This document shows, piece after piece, positions 27,915 to 36,796 of a DNA stretch of 39,817 nucleotides (the stretch's first letter is position 1; every line of letters starts with the position of its first letter). The stretch comes from an uncultured Prevotellaceae bacterium (GTDB lineage: Bacteria; Bacteroidota; Bacteroidia; Bacteroidales; Muribaculaceae): assembly GCA_900318865.1 (NCBI GenBank), contig ONMF01000019.1, positions 1 through 39,817 on the forward strand, given 5' to 3'. The notes below the pieces were generated by a model, which searched no databases, was not told the DNA's origin, and worked only from the letters and a program-made list of their open reading frames with translations. Made by a program: the position numbers and the translations under genes.

Positions 27915-28262
27915 ATGGAAGACTGGAAACAACGCCTGGGGCAGGCCTTCGGTATCGACCCTGAAGCCGCCCGGGCCAGTGCCCCCCAAGGCGAGGAGGC
28001 GCCGGCCGATGCTCTCGCCCAGCAGGGCAAGGCCATGGTGAACATTGTGCTCGAGAAGAAAGGAAGAGCGGGCAAGCAGGCCACAATCATCACCGAGTTG
28101 CTTGCCGATGATGACGCGCTCAAGCAACTTGCCAGCGAGCTCAAGCAGCATTGCGGCACAGGAGGCAGCGCGCGCGGGGGCGAAATTTTGTTGCAGGGTG
28201 ACTGCCGCGACAAGGCATTGCAGTGGCTGCGTGAGCGGGGATTCAAAGCCCGCATCATCTAA
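27915..28262 (+). CDS. SUI1/YciH-family translation initiation factor
   Basis: 115 residues. The C-terminal two thirds match the eIF1-like SUI1 fold: VLEKKGRAGKQATIITELL, LKQLASELKQHCGTGGSARGGEILLQGDCRDKALQWL. YciH proteins bind the small ribosomal subunit and may discriminate against weak starts, though the bacterial role is not settled. It lies 29 bp upstream of the helicase-nuclease gene, with no terminator between. Confidence 0.88.
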   Translation: MEDWKQRLGQAFGIDPEAARASAPQGEEAPADALAQQGKAMVNIVLEKKGRAGKQATIITELLADDDALKQLASELKQHCGTGGSARGGEILLQGDCRDKALQWLRERGFKARII

Positions 28263-28291
28263 TCAATCAACGATAAACAGGGAACAAGACA

Positions 28292-31200
28292 ATGGGCAAT
28301 ACGTCTCACAGCATGCTGATGATAAAGGCATCGGCAGGATCGGGAAAAACTTTCAATCTGGCACTGCGCTACATTGAGCAGCTGCTTTTCAGCCGCCGGC
28401 CCGACGGGCTGCTTGAACTGCGCTCGGCGGCGCAACGCCAGTATCACCGTCACATCCTGGCCATCACCTTCACCAACAAGGCCACCGACGAGATGAAACG
28501 TCGCATCGTCGACGAGCTTTTTACCTTGAGCCTTCCAGGCGGGGACAGCAAGTATCTGCCCTATTTCAAGGCGAATTGCACTCCTGAAGCGTTTGCCAAG
28601 ATTCATGAGCATGCGGCCCAGGCGCTCAACGATGTCTTGTTTGCTTATTCGGCCTTCAACGTGAGCACCATCGACTCGTTTTTCCAGTCGGTGATGCGAG
28701 CCTTTGCGCGCGAACTTGACCGCGACTACAACTACGAGGTGCAAATCGATGCCGGCTACGCCATGAAGGTGGCTGTGCATAACTTCTTGTTGTCGCTCGG
28801 CAGCGACGCGCACCGCATGGGCGGCCGTGACAGCGAGGTGGACCGGTGGGTGAAAAATTACATCGGTGAGCGGGTGAGTGCGAGTGGCGACTGGGCGTTT
28901 TTCAACAATGGCGACACGCTTGCGTCGTTTGCCAAAATCATGGAGACTGAATTGTTCCGCCAGCACATGGGGCAGGTGCGCAAATACCTGTCGACCGATG
29001 ACGGGCGTCCCACCTTGATGAAAATAGCCAGATTCAGAAAATGGGCGCAGGAGGTGTCGAAATCGCTGGCCGAGCGCTATGCGTGCCTTCCGCAAGATTT
29101 CGTCCGGTTGTTGGAAAAACATGGCCTTGACACCGCTATGGTGAAAGGGAACAGCACCGCGGCGCTATACATCAAAGAAATGAGCGTCGATAAAAAACTG
29201 AGCGAAAAGTTTCTTGCCCTCGACGGTGATGGACTGGCCGGCTGTTTCAAGAAGGGGACAAACCTCGGTGCGCAGGCTGTGGATGACTTGGTGGCTTTTA
29301 AGAAAACCACCGTGGGTATCTATTACTTCAGTGCTCTTTTCAACAAGCTGGTCAACAACCTTGCCCAACTGGGACTTGTGGGGCAAATTGACGAAAAACT
29401 CGAGGAATACCGCAGAGAAACAAATTCCATCCTTCTTGCCGACACCAACGACTTGATAGGCAAGGTGATAGAAGGCGGAGTAAACTTTGTCTACGAGCGT
29501 GTGGGAACGTGGATTAACCACTACATGATAGACGAGTTCCAGGACACGAGCCGCAAGCAGTACGACAACTTCAAGCCGTTGCTGAGCGAAAGTTTGTCGA
29601 ATGGACATTTCAATCTTGTGATTGGCGACTCCAAACAGTCGATTTACCGTTTTCGCAATGCCGACCCGTCGCTCTTCAGGCAGAAGGTGCAGTCCGATTT
29701 TGCCGACTATGTGCAGCTGGATCCGCTCGACACCAACTATCGCAGTCTGGGCAATGTGGTCACCTTCAACAACAAGCTGCTGCGAGCCATCGTGGCACGG
29801 TATGCCCACAGGGAACTGGTGGGTGCCACCTATCGCGACGAGCCGGGCGACTCCTATGTGCAGAAGGTGAATTCCGGCGCCGAGCAGATGGGAATGGTGC
29901 GGCTGGCCACCACCGATTGCCGCCTGGAAACGCTGAAAGCCAGCGGTAGCGGCGAGGAACAGAAGTACGCCCAGATTCTGAGCATGCTGCCGCAGTATCT
30001 GCTCAAGCTGCATGAACGCTATCGGTGGGGGGAGATAGGAATTTTGGTCAATACCAACGATGAAGGCTCGGCCGTGGTGCGCACCTTGCTCGACCACAAC
30101 CGGCGGGTGAGAGGCACCAATCCCGACCTTGTGATAGATGTGGTGAGTGATGAGTCGATGAAACTGGCCGGCGCGGCCAGTGTGCGCCGCATTGTGAGCG
30201 TGCTTCGCTTTATCGACCTCACCCAGTACGCTGCCGGTGAGGATGGTGACGACGGCGAGGAATCGCATGAAGACCGCGACCGTGACACCTTGCGCCGGCG
30301 AATGATGAAAAATCGGATCAAGGAGCAGCGGAAGCTCAGCGTGATGGGCAACTTTGTGGACGCCCTGGAAGCCGAAAGCGAAGTGACGGCCGAGAGGGCT
30401 GGCGAGCTGCTGCTGCGTTGTTTCGACAACGAGGCACAGCTGGCGCAAAAATCGCCCGCCGAGCAACAGGAATGTTATGCCGCCCTGCTCAGGGAAATCC
30501 TGCCCGATGCCAAAACCGAGCCGCTGAACCTGGTGAATGTGGTGGAGAAAATCATCGCCCGTTATTTACTTGCCGAGACCATGCCCGAAACGGCCTACAT
30601 CCTTGCTTTCCAAGATGTGGTGGCCGACTTCGGCAAGAAGAACAACGGCGGCACCGTGCGCGAGTTTTTGCGTTTCTGGGACACCAAGGGGGGCGACATC
30701 ACAGTGGGTGCCGCGGCCAACGAGAATGCCATCCGCGTGATGACTATCCATAAAGCCAAAGGGTTGGAATTCTGGTGCCAGGTGGTGCCCTTTGTGGACT
30801 GGGCCATTGAAGACACCGGGCGCCAAGGTCAGTACTGGATGGAACGCGACGTTTTCCTCGATGGCTGCGCCGATGTGCTTAACTTGGTTCCGAAAGACGA
30901 TGAATACGCCATAGAGAAGATTGTGCCACCCCTGCTGCCGATTGACAAGCCGACGGCGCTCGCTCTGAGAATGCATTGCGAGCGGTTCAAGCCCTTTATA
31001 GACCGGCAACTCGACGAGACCTTGCTCGACAATCTCAACAAAACCTATGTGGCACTCACCAGGCCTTGCATGGAAATGCACCTGTTTCTCTACGCCGAAT
31101 CGAAGGATTCAGCCGGGGCGTTGCTGGCCCGTGCCATGGAGCAGGTTGAGGGGTTGCGGCCCATAGACCCCGACAGCGTGCCCCTGCTGCAGCCCGATGA

Positions 31201-31855
31201 CCCCCAGACCCAAAAGAATCTCGAGGAAAATGGCGGCGCTACGGGTTGGTGGCAGTACGGCGAAGAGCCTACGGCCGAGTTTATCGTTGAGGAAAGAAAG
31301 AAAAAACTTGCCAAGGAGCCGGTGGTTGTCACCGAACGCATGGAGCGTTACGACGTGGTGACGGCAGCCGGCAGGGTGCAGGTGAAGCTCGACAAGGAGA
31401 TGGAGGACATGCGCGACCGCGGCAACCGGCTGCACCGCCTGCTCAGCCTGATGCACGATGAAAACGATGTGGACTATGCCGTGCGTTATGCTCAAGGCAA
31501 GGGTCTTGCTGCGCCCGGCGACACCGTGCTCACGCCCGATGAAGTGCAGACGTTGCTCACCGACATGATGAAGCAAGCCGCCCCCATGGGGTGGTTCGAT
31601 GCCCGGAACAAGGTCTATAACGAGCAGTCGCTGGCCATTCATGGCCGTAATGGGACCGAAATCCGTCGTCCCGACAGGGTAGTCCAGCGCCCCGACGGCT
31701 CACTGGTGGTGGTGGACTACAAGTTCGCTGCCCCGGAAGACCGGCATGTGAGGCAGGTGAGGGGCTATGCAGGCGCCCTGCACGTCGCCACCGGCCGGCC
31801 CGTGACAGGCTATCTGTGGTACCCCCTGCGCCACAAAATCGAGCAGGTGGTGTAA
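28292..31855 (+). CDS. AddA/RecB-type UvrD helicase with C-terminal nuclease
   Basis: 1187 residues. Superfamily 1 motifs in order: ASAGSGKT near residue 13, FTNKATDEMK near 67, DEFQD (414-418), GDSKQSIYRFRNAD near 447, DTNYRS near 480, TIHKAKGLEF near 818 and VALTRP near 925. A RecB-family nuclease closes the protein: GNRLHRLL, then Asp1128 in RPDRV, Asp1142 and Lys1144 in VVDYKF, and QVRGY. It would process DNA ends for homologous recombination, normally with an AddB partner. No AddB-like gene is visible in the window. The gene is probably co-transcribed with the SUI1 factor. Confidence 0.9.
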   Translation: MGNTSHSMLMIKASAGSGKTFNLALRYIEQLLFSRRPDGLLELRSAAQRQYHRHILAITFTNKATDEMKRRIVDELFTLSLPGGDSKYLPYFKANCTPEAFAKIHEHAAQALNDVLFAYSAFNVSTIDSFFQSVMRAFARELDRDYNYEVQIDAGYAMKVAVHNFLLSLGSDAHRMGGRDSEVDRWVKNYIGERVSASGDWAFFNNGDTLASFAKIMETELFRQHMGQVRKYLSTDDGRPTLMKIARFRKWAQEVSKSLAERYACLPQDFVRLLEKHGLDTAMVKGNSTAALYIKEMSVDKKLSEKFLALDGDGLAGCFKKGTNLGAQAVDDLVAFKKTTVGIYYFSALFNKLVNNLAQLGLVGQIDEKLEEYRRETNSILLADTNDLIGKVIEGGVNFVYERVGTWINHYMIDEFQDTSRKQYDNFKPLLSESLSNGHFNLVIGDSKQSIYRFRNADPSLFRQKVQSDFADYVQLDPLDTNYRSLGNVVTFNNKLLRAIVARYAHRELVGATYRDEPGDSYVQKVNSGAEQMGMVRLATTDCRLETLKASGSGEEQKYAQILSMLPQYLLKLHERYRWGEIGILVNTNDEGSAVVRTLLDHNRRVRGTNPDLVIDVVSDESMKLAGAASVRRIVSVLRFIDLTQYAAGEDGDDGEESHEDRDRDTLRRRMMKNRIKEQRKLSVMGNFVDALEAESEVTAERAGELLLRCFDNEAQLAQKSPAEQQECYAALLREILPDAKTEPLNLVNVVEKIIARYLLAETMPETAYILAFQDVVADFGKKNNGGTVREFLRFWDTKGGDITVGAAANENAIRVMTIHKAKGLEFWCQVVPFVDWAIEDTGRQGQYWMERDVFLDGCADVLNLVPKDDEYAIEKIVPPLLPIDKPTALALRMHCERFKPFIDRQLDETLLDNLNKTYVALTRPCMEMHLFLYAESKDSAGALLARAMEQVEGLRPIDPDSVPLLQPDDPQTQKNLEENGGATGWWQYGEEPTAEFIVEERKKKLAKEPVVVTERMERYDVVTAAGRVQVKLDKEMEDMRDRGNRLHRLLSLMHDENDVDYAVRYAQGKGLAAPGDTVLTPDEVQTLLTDMMKQAAPMGWFDARNKVYNEQSLAIHGRNGTEIRRPDRVVQRPDGSLVVVDYKFAAPEDRHVRQVRGYAGALHVATGRPVTGYLWYPLRHKIEQVV

Positions 31856-31919
31856 TCGTTGGCCAGCAGTATTGCTCATAGTCCCTCGGGGTGGGGCACT
31901 TGCAGTGTGACTGTTGCGT

Positions 31920-32059
31920 GGCTTTCGCCGAAGTTACTCACGCTCGGCAAAACTCAAATAAATTTGAATAATAATGGCGGCGGCTCAGCAATATCAAACA
32001 AGTTTAATATTGCATTCTCCTTGCACATTATTTGGTTTTGCGCTCGCTTATTCCTAACG
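31920..32059 (+). repeat. Palindromic promoter-bearing repeat, copy B, interrupted
   Basis: Its left part (GGCTTTCGCCGAAGTTACTC... to 31965) and right part (GGTTTTGCGCTCGCTTATTC, from 32034) match copy C, but they are separated by 68 bp. TTTG (32031-32034), 20 bp, then TAACGTTG (32055-32062) keeps the promoter spacing with a degraded -7 box. It stands in direct tandem with copy C. It lies in the 322-bp gene-free stretch after the helicase, which otherwise holds nothing I can identify. Confidence 0.8.
31966..32033 (+). mobile_element. 68-bp insertion within repeat copy B
   Basis: Absent from the otherwise matching copy C. ATTT occurs at both junctions, compatible with a 4-bp target duplication. 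It holds an inverted repeat GCAATAT (31988-31994) / ATATTGC (32007-32013). It has no coding capacity, so any mobility would need enzymes from elsewhere. Confidence 0.45.
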
Positions 32060-32061
32060 TT

Positions 32062-32136
32062 GGCTTTCGCCGAAGTTACTCACGCTCGGCAAAACTCAAA
32101 TAAATTTGGTTTTGCGCTCGCTTATTCGTAACTTTG
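32062..32136 (+). repeat. Palindromic promoter-bearing repeat, copy C
   Basis: 75 bp. The arms AAGTTAC and GTAACTT enclose a CAAAT-AA-ATTTG centre. TTTG (32105-32108), 20 bp, then TAACTTTG (32129-32136) forms a full consensus promoter about 42 bp before the secreted-protein ATG at 32178. Confidence 0.85.
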
Positions 32137-32177
32137 CCGTTTCAGAGAGGGTCGTTTAACTTTTTTGCGAATCAAAA

Positions 32178-32813
32178 ATGAAAAATTCAGTTTTCAAATT
32201 GCTATTGCTGGCGGTTGCTGCGGTCGGTGCGCAAAATGCGGCATCGCATGACTACAGTTTGGAGACGTTGGCTACTTGGAGCAACACCGAGGCCAGGGGC
32301 GACTTGAATAAAGACGGCATCGACGACCTGGTGATGATTTCCCATGCTCCTTTCAAGATGAAGGACGAAGATGGCGATGAGTACAGCCAGCCCGTTCTGA
32401 CCATTTGCTGGGGAAAGGGTGATGGCGGCTTTACGATTTTCAGACAGTACCGCGACGTGATGCCCATGAGCTATGGCAACGATGAGGTGCTCGAGTGCTC
32501 GGTGGACATCACCCCTCGTGGAGTGCTCAACATCGGAGTGTCGAGCTTTGCCACCGCGGGCACTTGGGAAACATGGAGTGTGACCCATGTACTACGCTAT
32601 CAAAATGGCGACTTTTTCTTGATTGGCAAGGAAGAAAGCAGCTTGATGCGCAACACCGGCAAGACGGTGGACACCAGCACCAACTACCTGACCGGCAAGC
32701 GTTGCACGACGACGGGCAACGAGTTTGACCGCTCGGTGAAGGCCCGCAGCGTATGGACTCGCTTGCCCAAGGGAGACCTCATGCGCCTGGGCACCTGGCA
32801 GCTGGGGCAATAG
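32178..32813 (+). CDS. Secreted protein with an EF-hand-type/FG-GAP-like loop
   Basis: 211 residues. A signal peptide ends near residue 23 (AASHD). DLNKDGIDD (42-50) is a calcium-loop pattern followed by LVMISH, as in FG-GAP/VCBS-like repeats. The rest is beta-rich (VLTICWGKGDGGFTIF, VLRYQNGDFFLIGKEESS, TNYLTGKRCTTTG). The family is not recognised. It shares only the loop with the protein at 6409-6954. It is expressed from repeat copy C and lies 47 bp upstream of argS with no terminator seen, so argS may depend in part on the same promoter. Confidence 0.7.
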   Translation: MKNSVFKLLLLAVAAVGAQNAASHDYSLETLATWSNTEARGDLNKDGIDDLVMISHAPFKMKDEDGDEYSQPVLTICWGKGDGGFTIFRQYRDVMPMSYGNDEVLECSVDITPRGVLNIGVSSFATAGTWETWSVTHVLRYQNGDFFLIGKEESSLMRNTGKTVDTSTNYLTGKRCTTTGNEFDRSVKARSVWTRLPKGDLMRLGTWQLGQ

Positions 32814-32860
32814 AAATGATAAAAAACATATTGATAAAACCGATTAAAACCAGATATATT

Positions 32861-34648
32861 ATGTCGATTGACAACATTCTTTCGCTGGCGACAGCCGAGG
32901 CCGTCAAGGCGCTTTATGGTGTGGATTTTCCTGCCAGTCAAATAGTTCCACAAACCACAAAAAAGGAGTTTGAGGGAAATGAGACCATCGTGGTGTTTCC
33001 ATTTCTCAAAGCCTCGCACAAGGCACCCGACGTGACTGCCAAGGAGATAGGCGACTATCTGGTGGCCCATGAGCCTGCCGTGGAGAAATTCAATGTCATC
33101 AAGGGCTTTTTGAACATCACTATCAAACCCACCTACTGGACCGGCGTGCTGCTGCACATCGCCTCGCAGCCGCACTACGGCATGGTGGAGCCCGGTGAGG
33201 ACAGCCCGCTGGTGATGATAGAGTACTCCTCGCCCAACACCAATAAACCGCTGCATCTGGGCCATGTGCGCAACAACCTGCTGGGCTACAGCCTGGCGTG
33301 CATCATGCAGGCCAACGGCAACCGCGTGGTGAAGACCAACATCGTGAACGACCGCGGCATCCACATCTGCAAGTCGATGCTTGCCTGGCTCAAGTGGGGC
33401 AACGGCATCACCCCCGAGAAAGCCGGCAAGAAAGGCGACCACCTGATTGGCGATTTCTATGTGGAGTTCGACAAGCATTACAAGGCCGAGGTGGCGCAGC
33501 TCATGACCGAGCGTGGACTCACCAAGGAAGAGGCCGAGAAAGCCAGCCCGCTCATGCAGGAGGCGCACGACATGCTGCGTCGCTGGGAAGATGGCGACGA
33601 GCAGGTGCGCTCGTTGTGGCGCACGATGAACGAATGGGTGTATGCCGGCTTCGATGAAACGTATAAGCGCCTGGGGGTGAGCTTTGATAAAATCTACTAT
33701 GAGAGCAACACCTATCTCGAGGGCAAGGAAAAAGTGCTCGAAGGCTTGGAGAAGGGCCTGTTCTATCGCAAGGACGACGGCAGCGTGTGGGCCGACCTCA
33801 CGGCCGACGGACTCGACCACAAACTGCTGCTGCGCAGCGACGGCACATCGGTCTATATGACACAGGACATCGGCACGGCCAAACTGCGCTATCAGGACTA
33901 TCCCATCGACAAGATGATTTATGTGGTGGGCAACGAGCAGAACTATCATTTCCAGGTGCTGTCGCTCTTGCTCGACAAACTGGGCTTCAAGTGGGGCAAG
34001 GACCTGATTCATTTCTCCTACGGCATGGTGGAGCTGCCCAACGGCAAGATGAAATCGCGTGAGGGAACGGTGGTCGATGCCGACGACCTGATGGACGAGA
34101 TGATTGACACTGCCCGGCGCATGAGCAACGAGCCCGGCCGCCTGCAGGGCGTTCCCGAGCAGGAACGTGACGACGTGCTGCGAATGATTGGCCTGGGCGC
34201 GTTGAAGTATTTCATCCTCAAGGTCGACCCGCGCAAGAACATGACGTTCAACCCGCAAGAGTCAATCGATTTCAACGGCAACACCGGCCCCTTCATCCAG
34301 TACACCTATGCGCGCATCCAGTCGCTTCTGCGCAAGGCCACCGATGATGTGCAAGCCTTTGACATCAGCGCCGTGGAGCCCAACGACAAGGAAACCGCCC
34401 TGATTCAGCGCCTGGCCGACTTTGCCGGCGCTGTGACCGAGGCAGGCCGCAGCTACAGCCCCGCCCTGATAGCCAATTATGTCTATGACCTGGCGAAGGA
34501 GTACAACCAGTTCTATCACGATTACAGCATCCTGCGTGAGGACGACACCGCACGGCGTGTGTTCAGGTTGAGGCTGTCGGGCACGGTGGCCACCATCATC
34601 GGGCAGGCCATGGCTCTGCTGGGCATCGAGATGCCCCAACGCATGTGA
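32861..34648 (+). CDS. argS: Arginyl-tRNA synthetase
   Basis: 595 residues, the normal size. Class I synthetase charging tRNA-Arg. The signature SPNTNKPLHLGHVRNN carries HLGH at 132-135. The KMSKS-like site is MKSRE (397-401), and the C-terminal DALR anticodon-binding domain includes YDLAKEYNQFYHDYSIL. The frame is open from 32753, but the family N-terminus and the end of the preceding gene (32813) support the ATG at 32861. Confidence 0.97.
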   Translation: MSIDNILSLATAEAVKALYGVDFPASQIVPQTTKKEFEGNETIVVFPFLKASHKAPDVTAKEIGDYLVAHEPAVEKFNVIKGFLNITIKPTYWTGVLLHIASQPHYGMVEPGEDSPLVMIEYSSPNTNKPLHLGHVRNNLLGYSLACIMQANGNRVVKTNIVNDRGIHICKSMLAWLKWGNGITPEKAGKKGDHLIGDFYVEFDKHYKAEVAQLMTERGLTKEEAEKASPLMQEAHDMLRRWEDGDEQVRSLWRTMNEWVYAGFDETYKRLGVSFDKIYYESNTYLEGKEKVLEGLEKGLFYRKDDGSVWADLTADGLDHKLLLRSDGTSVYMTQDIGTAKLRYQDYPIDKMIYVVGNEQNYHFQVLSLLLDKLGFKWGKDLIHFSYGMVELPNGKMKSREGTVVDADDLMDEMIDTARRMSNEPGRLQGVPEQERDDVLRMIGLGALKYFILKVDPRKNMTFNPQESIDFNGNTGPFIQYTYARIQSLLRKATDDVQAFDISAVEPNDKETALIQRLADFAGAVTEAGRSYSPALIANYVYDLAKEYNQFYHDYSILREDDTARRVFRLRLSGTVATIIGQAMALLGIEMPQRM

Positions 34649-34702
34649 TTTGGCATGATTTTTGCTAAAAGTTCAGCAAGATAATCCTAAAACAAAAAAT
34701 TA

Positions 34703-35434
34703 ATGAATAGTTACAACGATTACAATCAGAATGCCGGCTTCAGCAGTGTGGCGCAGCTTGAGAATGAAATGTCGCTGCAGGCTTATGTGTCGCGCGTGAT
34801 GCGAGGTGTATATTTCAAGATGTTCCTGGGCCTGCTTGTTACGGCGGCAGCCTCGTTCTTCACGCTGGGCAGCGAGTCGTTCCTGACATTGGTTTACGGC
34901 AACAAGGCCGTGTTCTTCGGCATCATCATCGCCGAGTTGGCTCTCGTCTTCGGTTTGAGTGCAGCCATCAACAAGTTGAGTACAGGCATGGCCACCTTGC
35001 TGTTTTTCCTATATTCGGCGCTGAATGGTGTGACCTTGAGCTACATTTTCGCCATTTATTCGCCGCAATCCATTTTCCTCACATTCTGCATCACTGCCGG
35101 AACATTCGGGGCAATGAGTATCTATGGCTACTTTACCCGGCAAGACCTCACCAAGATGGGTTCGTTCTTGATTATGGCGCTGCTGGGACTCATTGTGTGT
35201 GCCGTGGTCAACATTTTCCTGGCCAACAGCGCGCTCGACTGGGTAATCAGCATTGCCGGCGTGGCGATTTTTGTGGGACTTACGGCGTGGGACACGCAAA
35301 AGATCAAGCAAATGGCTGCCATGACCGACACAACCAACGCGGGAAAGGTGGCCACACTGGGCGCCCTGTCGCTCTACCTTGACTTCGTGAACCTGTTCAT
35401 CCACTTGCTGCGCATTTTCGGCTCGCGCGATTAA
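34703..35434 (+). CDS. Bax inhibitor-1/YccA family membrane protein
   Basis: 243 residues. About seven membrane helices after a hydrophilic N-terminus of 35 residues. Family motifs include FFLYSALNGVTLSYIF, FGAMSIYGYFTRQDLTKMGSFL and the C-terminal WDTQKIK with LGALSLYLDFVNLFIHLLRI. BI-1 family members are linked to calcium leak and membrane stress; the bacterial role is unclear. It lies 54 bp after argS and ends at a strong hairpin. Confidence 0.93.
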   Translation: MNSYNDYNQNAGFSSVAQLENEMSLQAYVSRVMRGVYFKMFLGLLVTAAASFFTLGSESFLTLVYGNKAVFFGIIIAELALVFGLSAAINKLSTGMATLLFFLYSALNGVTLSYIFAIYSPQSIFLTFCITAGTFGAMSIYGYFTRQDLTKMGSFLIMALLGLIVCAVVNIFLANSALDWVISIAGVAIFVGLTAWDTQKIKQMAAMTDTTNAGKVATLGALSLYLDFVNLFIHLLRIFGSRD

Positions 35435-35474
35435 AATGGCTGTCAAGCGGTCGCTTATGCGGCTCATAGATAAC

Positions 35475-35502
35475 GGCGCCGGTGGAAATTTCCATCGGCG
35501 CC
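35475..35502 (+). terminator. Hairpin terminator after the BI-1 gene
   Basis: A 14-bp stem (GGCGCCGGTGGAAA with TTTCCATCGGCGCC, one G-T pair) with essentially no loop, followed by a weak T-rich tail. Confidence 0.75.
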
Positions 35503-35608
35503 TAATTGTTGTGCGGCCGGAGTCCGGGTGCTAAAAAAATGAGGTCGATACAATAAAACGGGCACAAATGAGTTTATAAAGTAGTGACATAAAATTTTTC
35601 ATCCGATA

Positions 35609-36793
35609 ATGAGAATAATGAAATCATGCATAGTGGCTTTGGCGACAGTGGCAGTGGCCCTGCCTGCATGGGCCCAGAGCGACATCAAGGACACTGAGTT
35701 CAACCCCATTACCACGGGCGTCACTTCCATGAGCATCACCCCCGATGCCCGAGGCGCCTCGATGGGCGACCTGGGTGTCGCCACCGACCCCGATGCCAAC
35801 TCCCAGTTCTGGAATCCGTCGAAGTACGCGTTTGCCTATAGCAGTGCCGCCATATCGATTAGCTATACACCGTGGCTGCGAAAAATCGTGAATGATATTT
35901 ATCTGGCTAATCTTGCCGGATATTATAAAATCGGTAGTAACGACAATCAGGCCGTGAGTGCATCGCTGCGCTATTTCTCGCTGGGCGAAATCAACAGCAC
36001 CGAGGAGGGCGGAGCATCGCTGGGAAGCATCAGCCCCTTTGAGATGGCCGTGGACGTGGGCTACTCGCGCAAGTTGAGTGAAAAATTCGCCATGGGCGTG
36101 GCGCTCCGCTATATCTACAGCGACTTGGGGTACGGCGGTGGCAACACGGCCGGAACAAGCGATAAAACCTCGGGAGCATCGGCTTTCTCGGCCGATATTT
36201 CGGGTTATTACACCACTTATCCCATCATCGGTCGCAACGAGTGCCAGTGGTCGCTGGGTTTCAACATTTCGAATATCGGTTCCAAGGTGTCGTACAACAG
36301 TGGCAACGACCCGGCTTTTCTTCCTGCCAACTTGAGATTGGGTACCGCCTTTACCTTCCCGCTGGCCGACTATCACAACCTCACCTTCTCGGTCGACGCC
36401 AACAAACTGCTGGTGCCCGCACGTCCCCGTGTGCAAGACTTCGAGGACACGGCCGACTATGAGGAAGCGTTGCAGAAGTGGAAAGACAAGTCGTCGATTA
36501 GCGGTATCTTCGACTCGTTCAAGGACAACGCCTTGAAGCGAATCACCTTTGCGGTGGGTGCCGAGTATGCCTATAACCAGCAGTTCTTCCTGCGCGGCGG
36601 CTACTATCATGAGAGCAAATTCAACGGAAACCGTCAGTACTTTGGCCTGGGTGCGGGATTCTCGCTCAATGTGGTGCGTCTCGATGCTGCCTACATGATT
36701 GCCACGGCGCAGAACAGTCCTCTGGACCAGACGCTTCGCTTCACCCTCACCTTCGACATGGACGGCATCAAGAATCTCTTCGGCCGCAAGTAG
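35609..36793 (+). CDS. porV: Type IX secretion outer-membrane protein PorV
   Basis: 394 residues. A signal peptide ends near AWAQ (residue 23). The N-terminal NPITTGVTSMSITPDARGASMGDLGVAT segment and SQFWNPSKYAFA are hallmarks of PorV/LptO-type barrels. The rest is a FadL-like beta-barrel with repeated aromatic strands and a C-terminal LRFTLTFDMDGIKNLF. PorV shuttles secreted cargo from the SprA translocon to PorU for CTD removal and attachment. It lies 3 bp before ispF. In this genome it is separated from porU by about 13 kb. Confidence 0.93.
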   Translation: MRIMKSCIVALATVAVALPAWAQSDIKDTEFNPITTGVTSMSITPDARGASMGDLGVATDPDANSQFWNPSKYAFAYSSAAISISYTPWLRKIVNDIYLANLAGYYKIGSNDNQAVSASLRYFSLGEINSTEEGGASLGSISPFEMAVDVGYSRKLSEKFAMGVALRYIYSDLGYGGGNTAGTSDKTSGASAFSADISGYYTTYPIIGRNECQWSLGFNISNIGSKVSYNSGNDPAFLPANLRLGTAFTFPLADYHNLTFSVDANKLLVPARPRVQDFEDTADYEEALQKWKDKSSISGIFDSFKDNALKRITFAVGAEYAYNQQFFLRGGYYHESKFNGNRQYFGLGAGFSLNVVRLDAAYMIATAQNSPLDQTLRFTLTFDMDGIKNLFGRK

Positions 36794-36796
36794 AAG

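Noticed and set aside
29165..30466. 433-codon minus-strand frame inside the helicase-nuclease
   Set aside because: Antisense shadow of a gene with all SF1 motifs; GC-rich codon use keeps the opposite frame open.
31859..32131. 90-codon frame in the gene-free stretch after the helicase
   Set aside because: It is a read-through of the two repeat copies, ending in the same SNKFGFALAYS-stop that the ettA copy also yields in one frame; the repeat explains it.
32684..34258. 524-codon minus-strand frame across argS
   Set aside because: Antisense shadow of argS with His/Gln/Val-rich low-complexity content and no recognisable domain.
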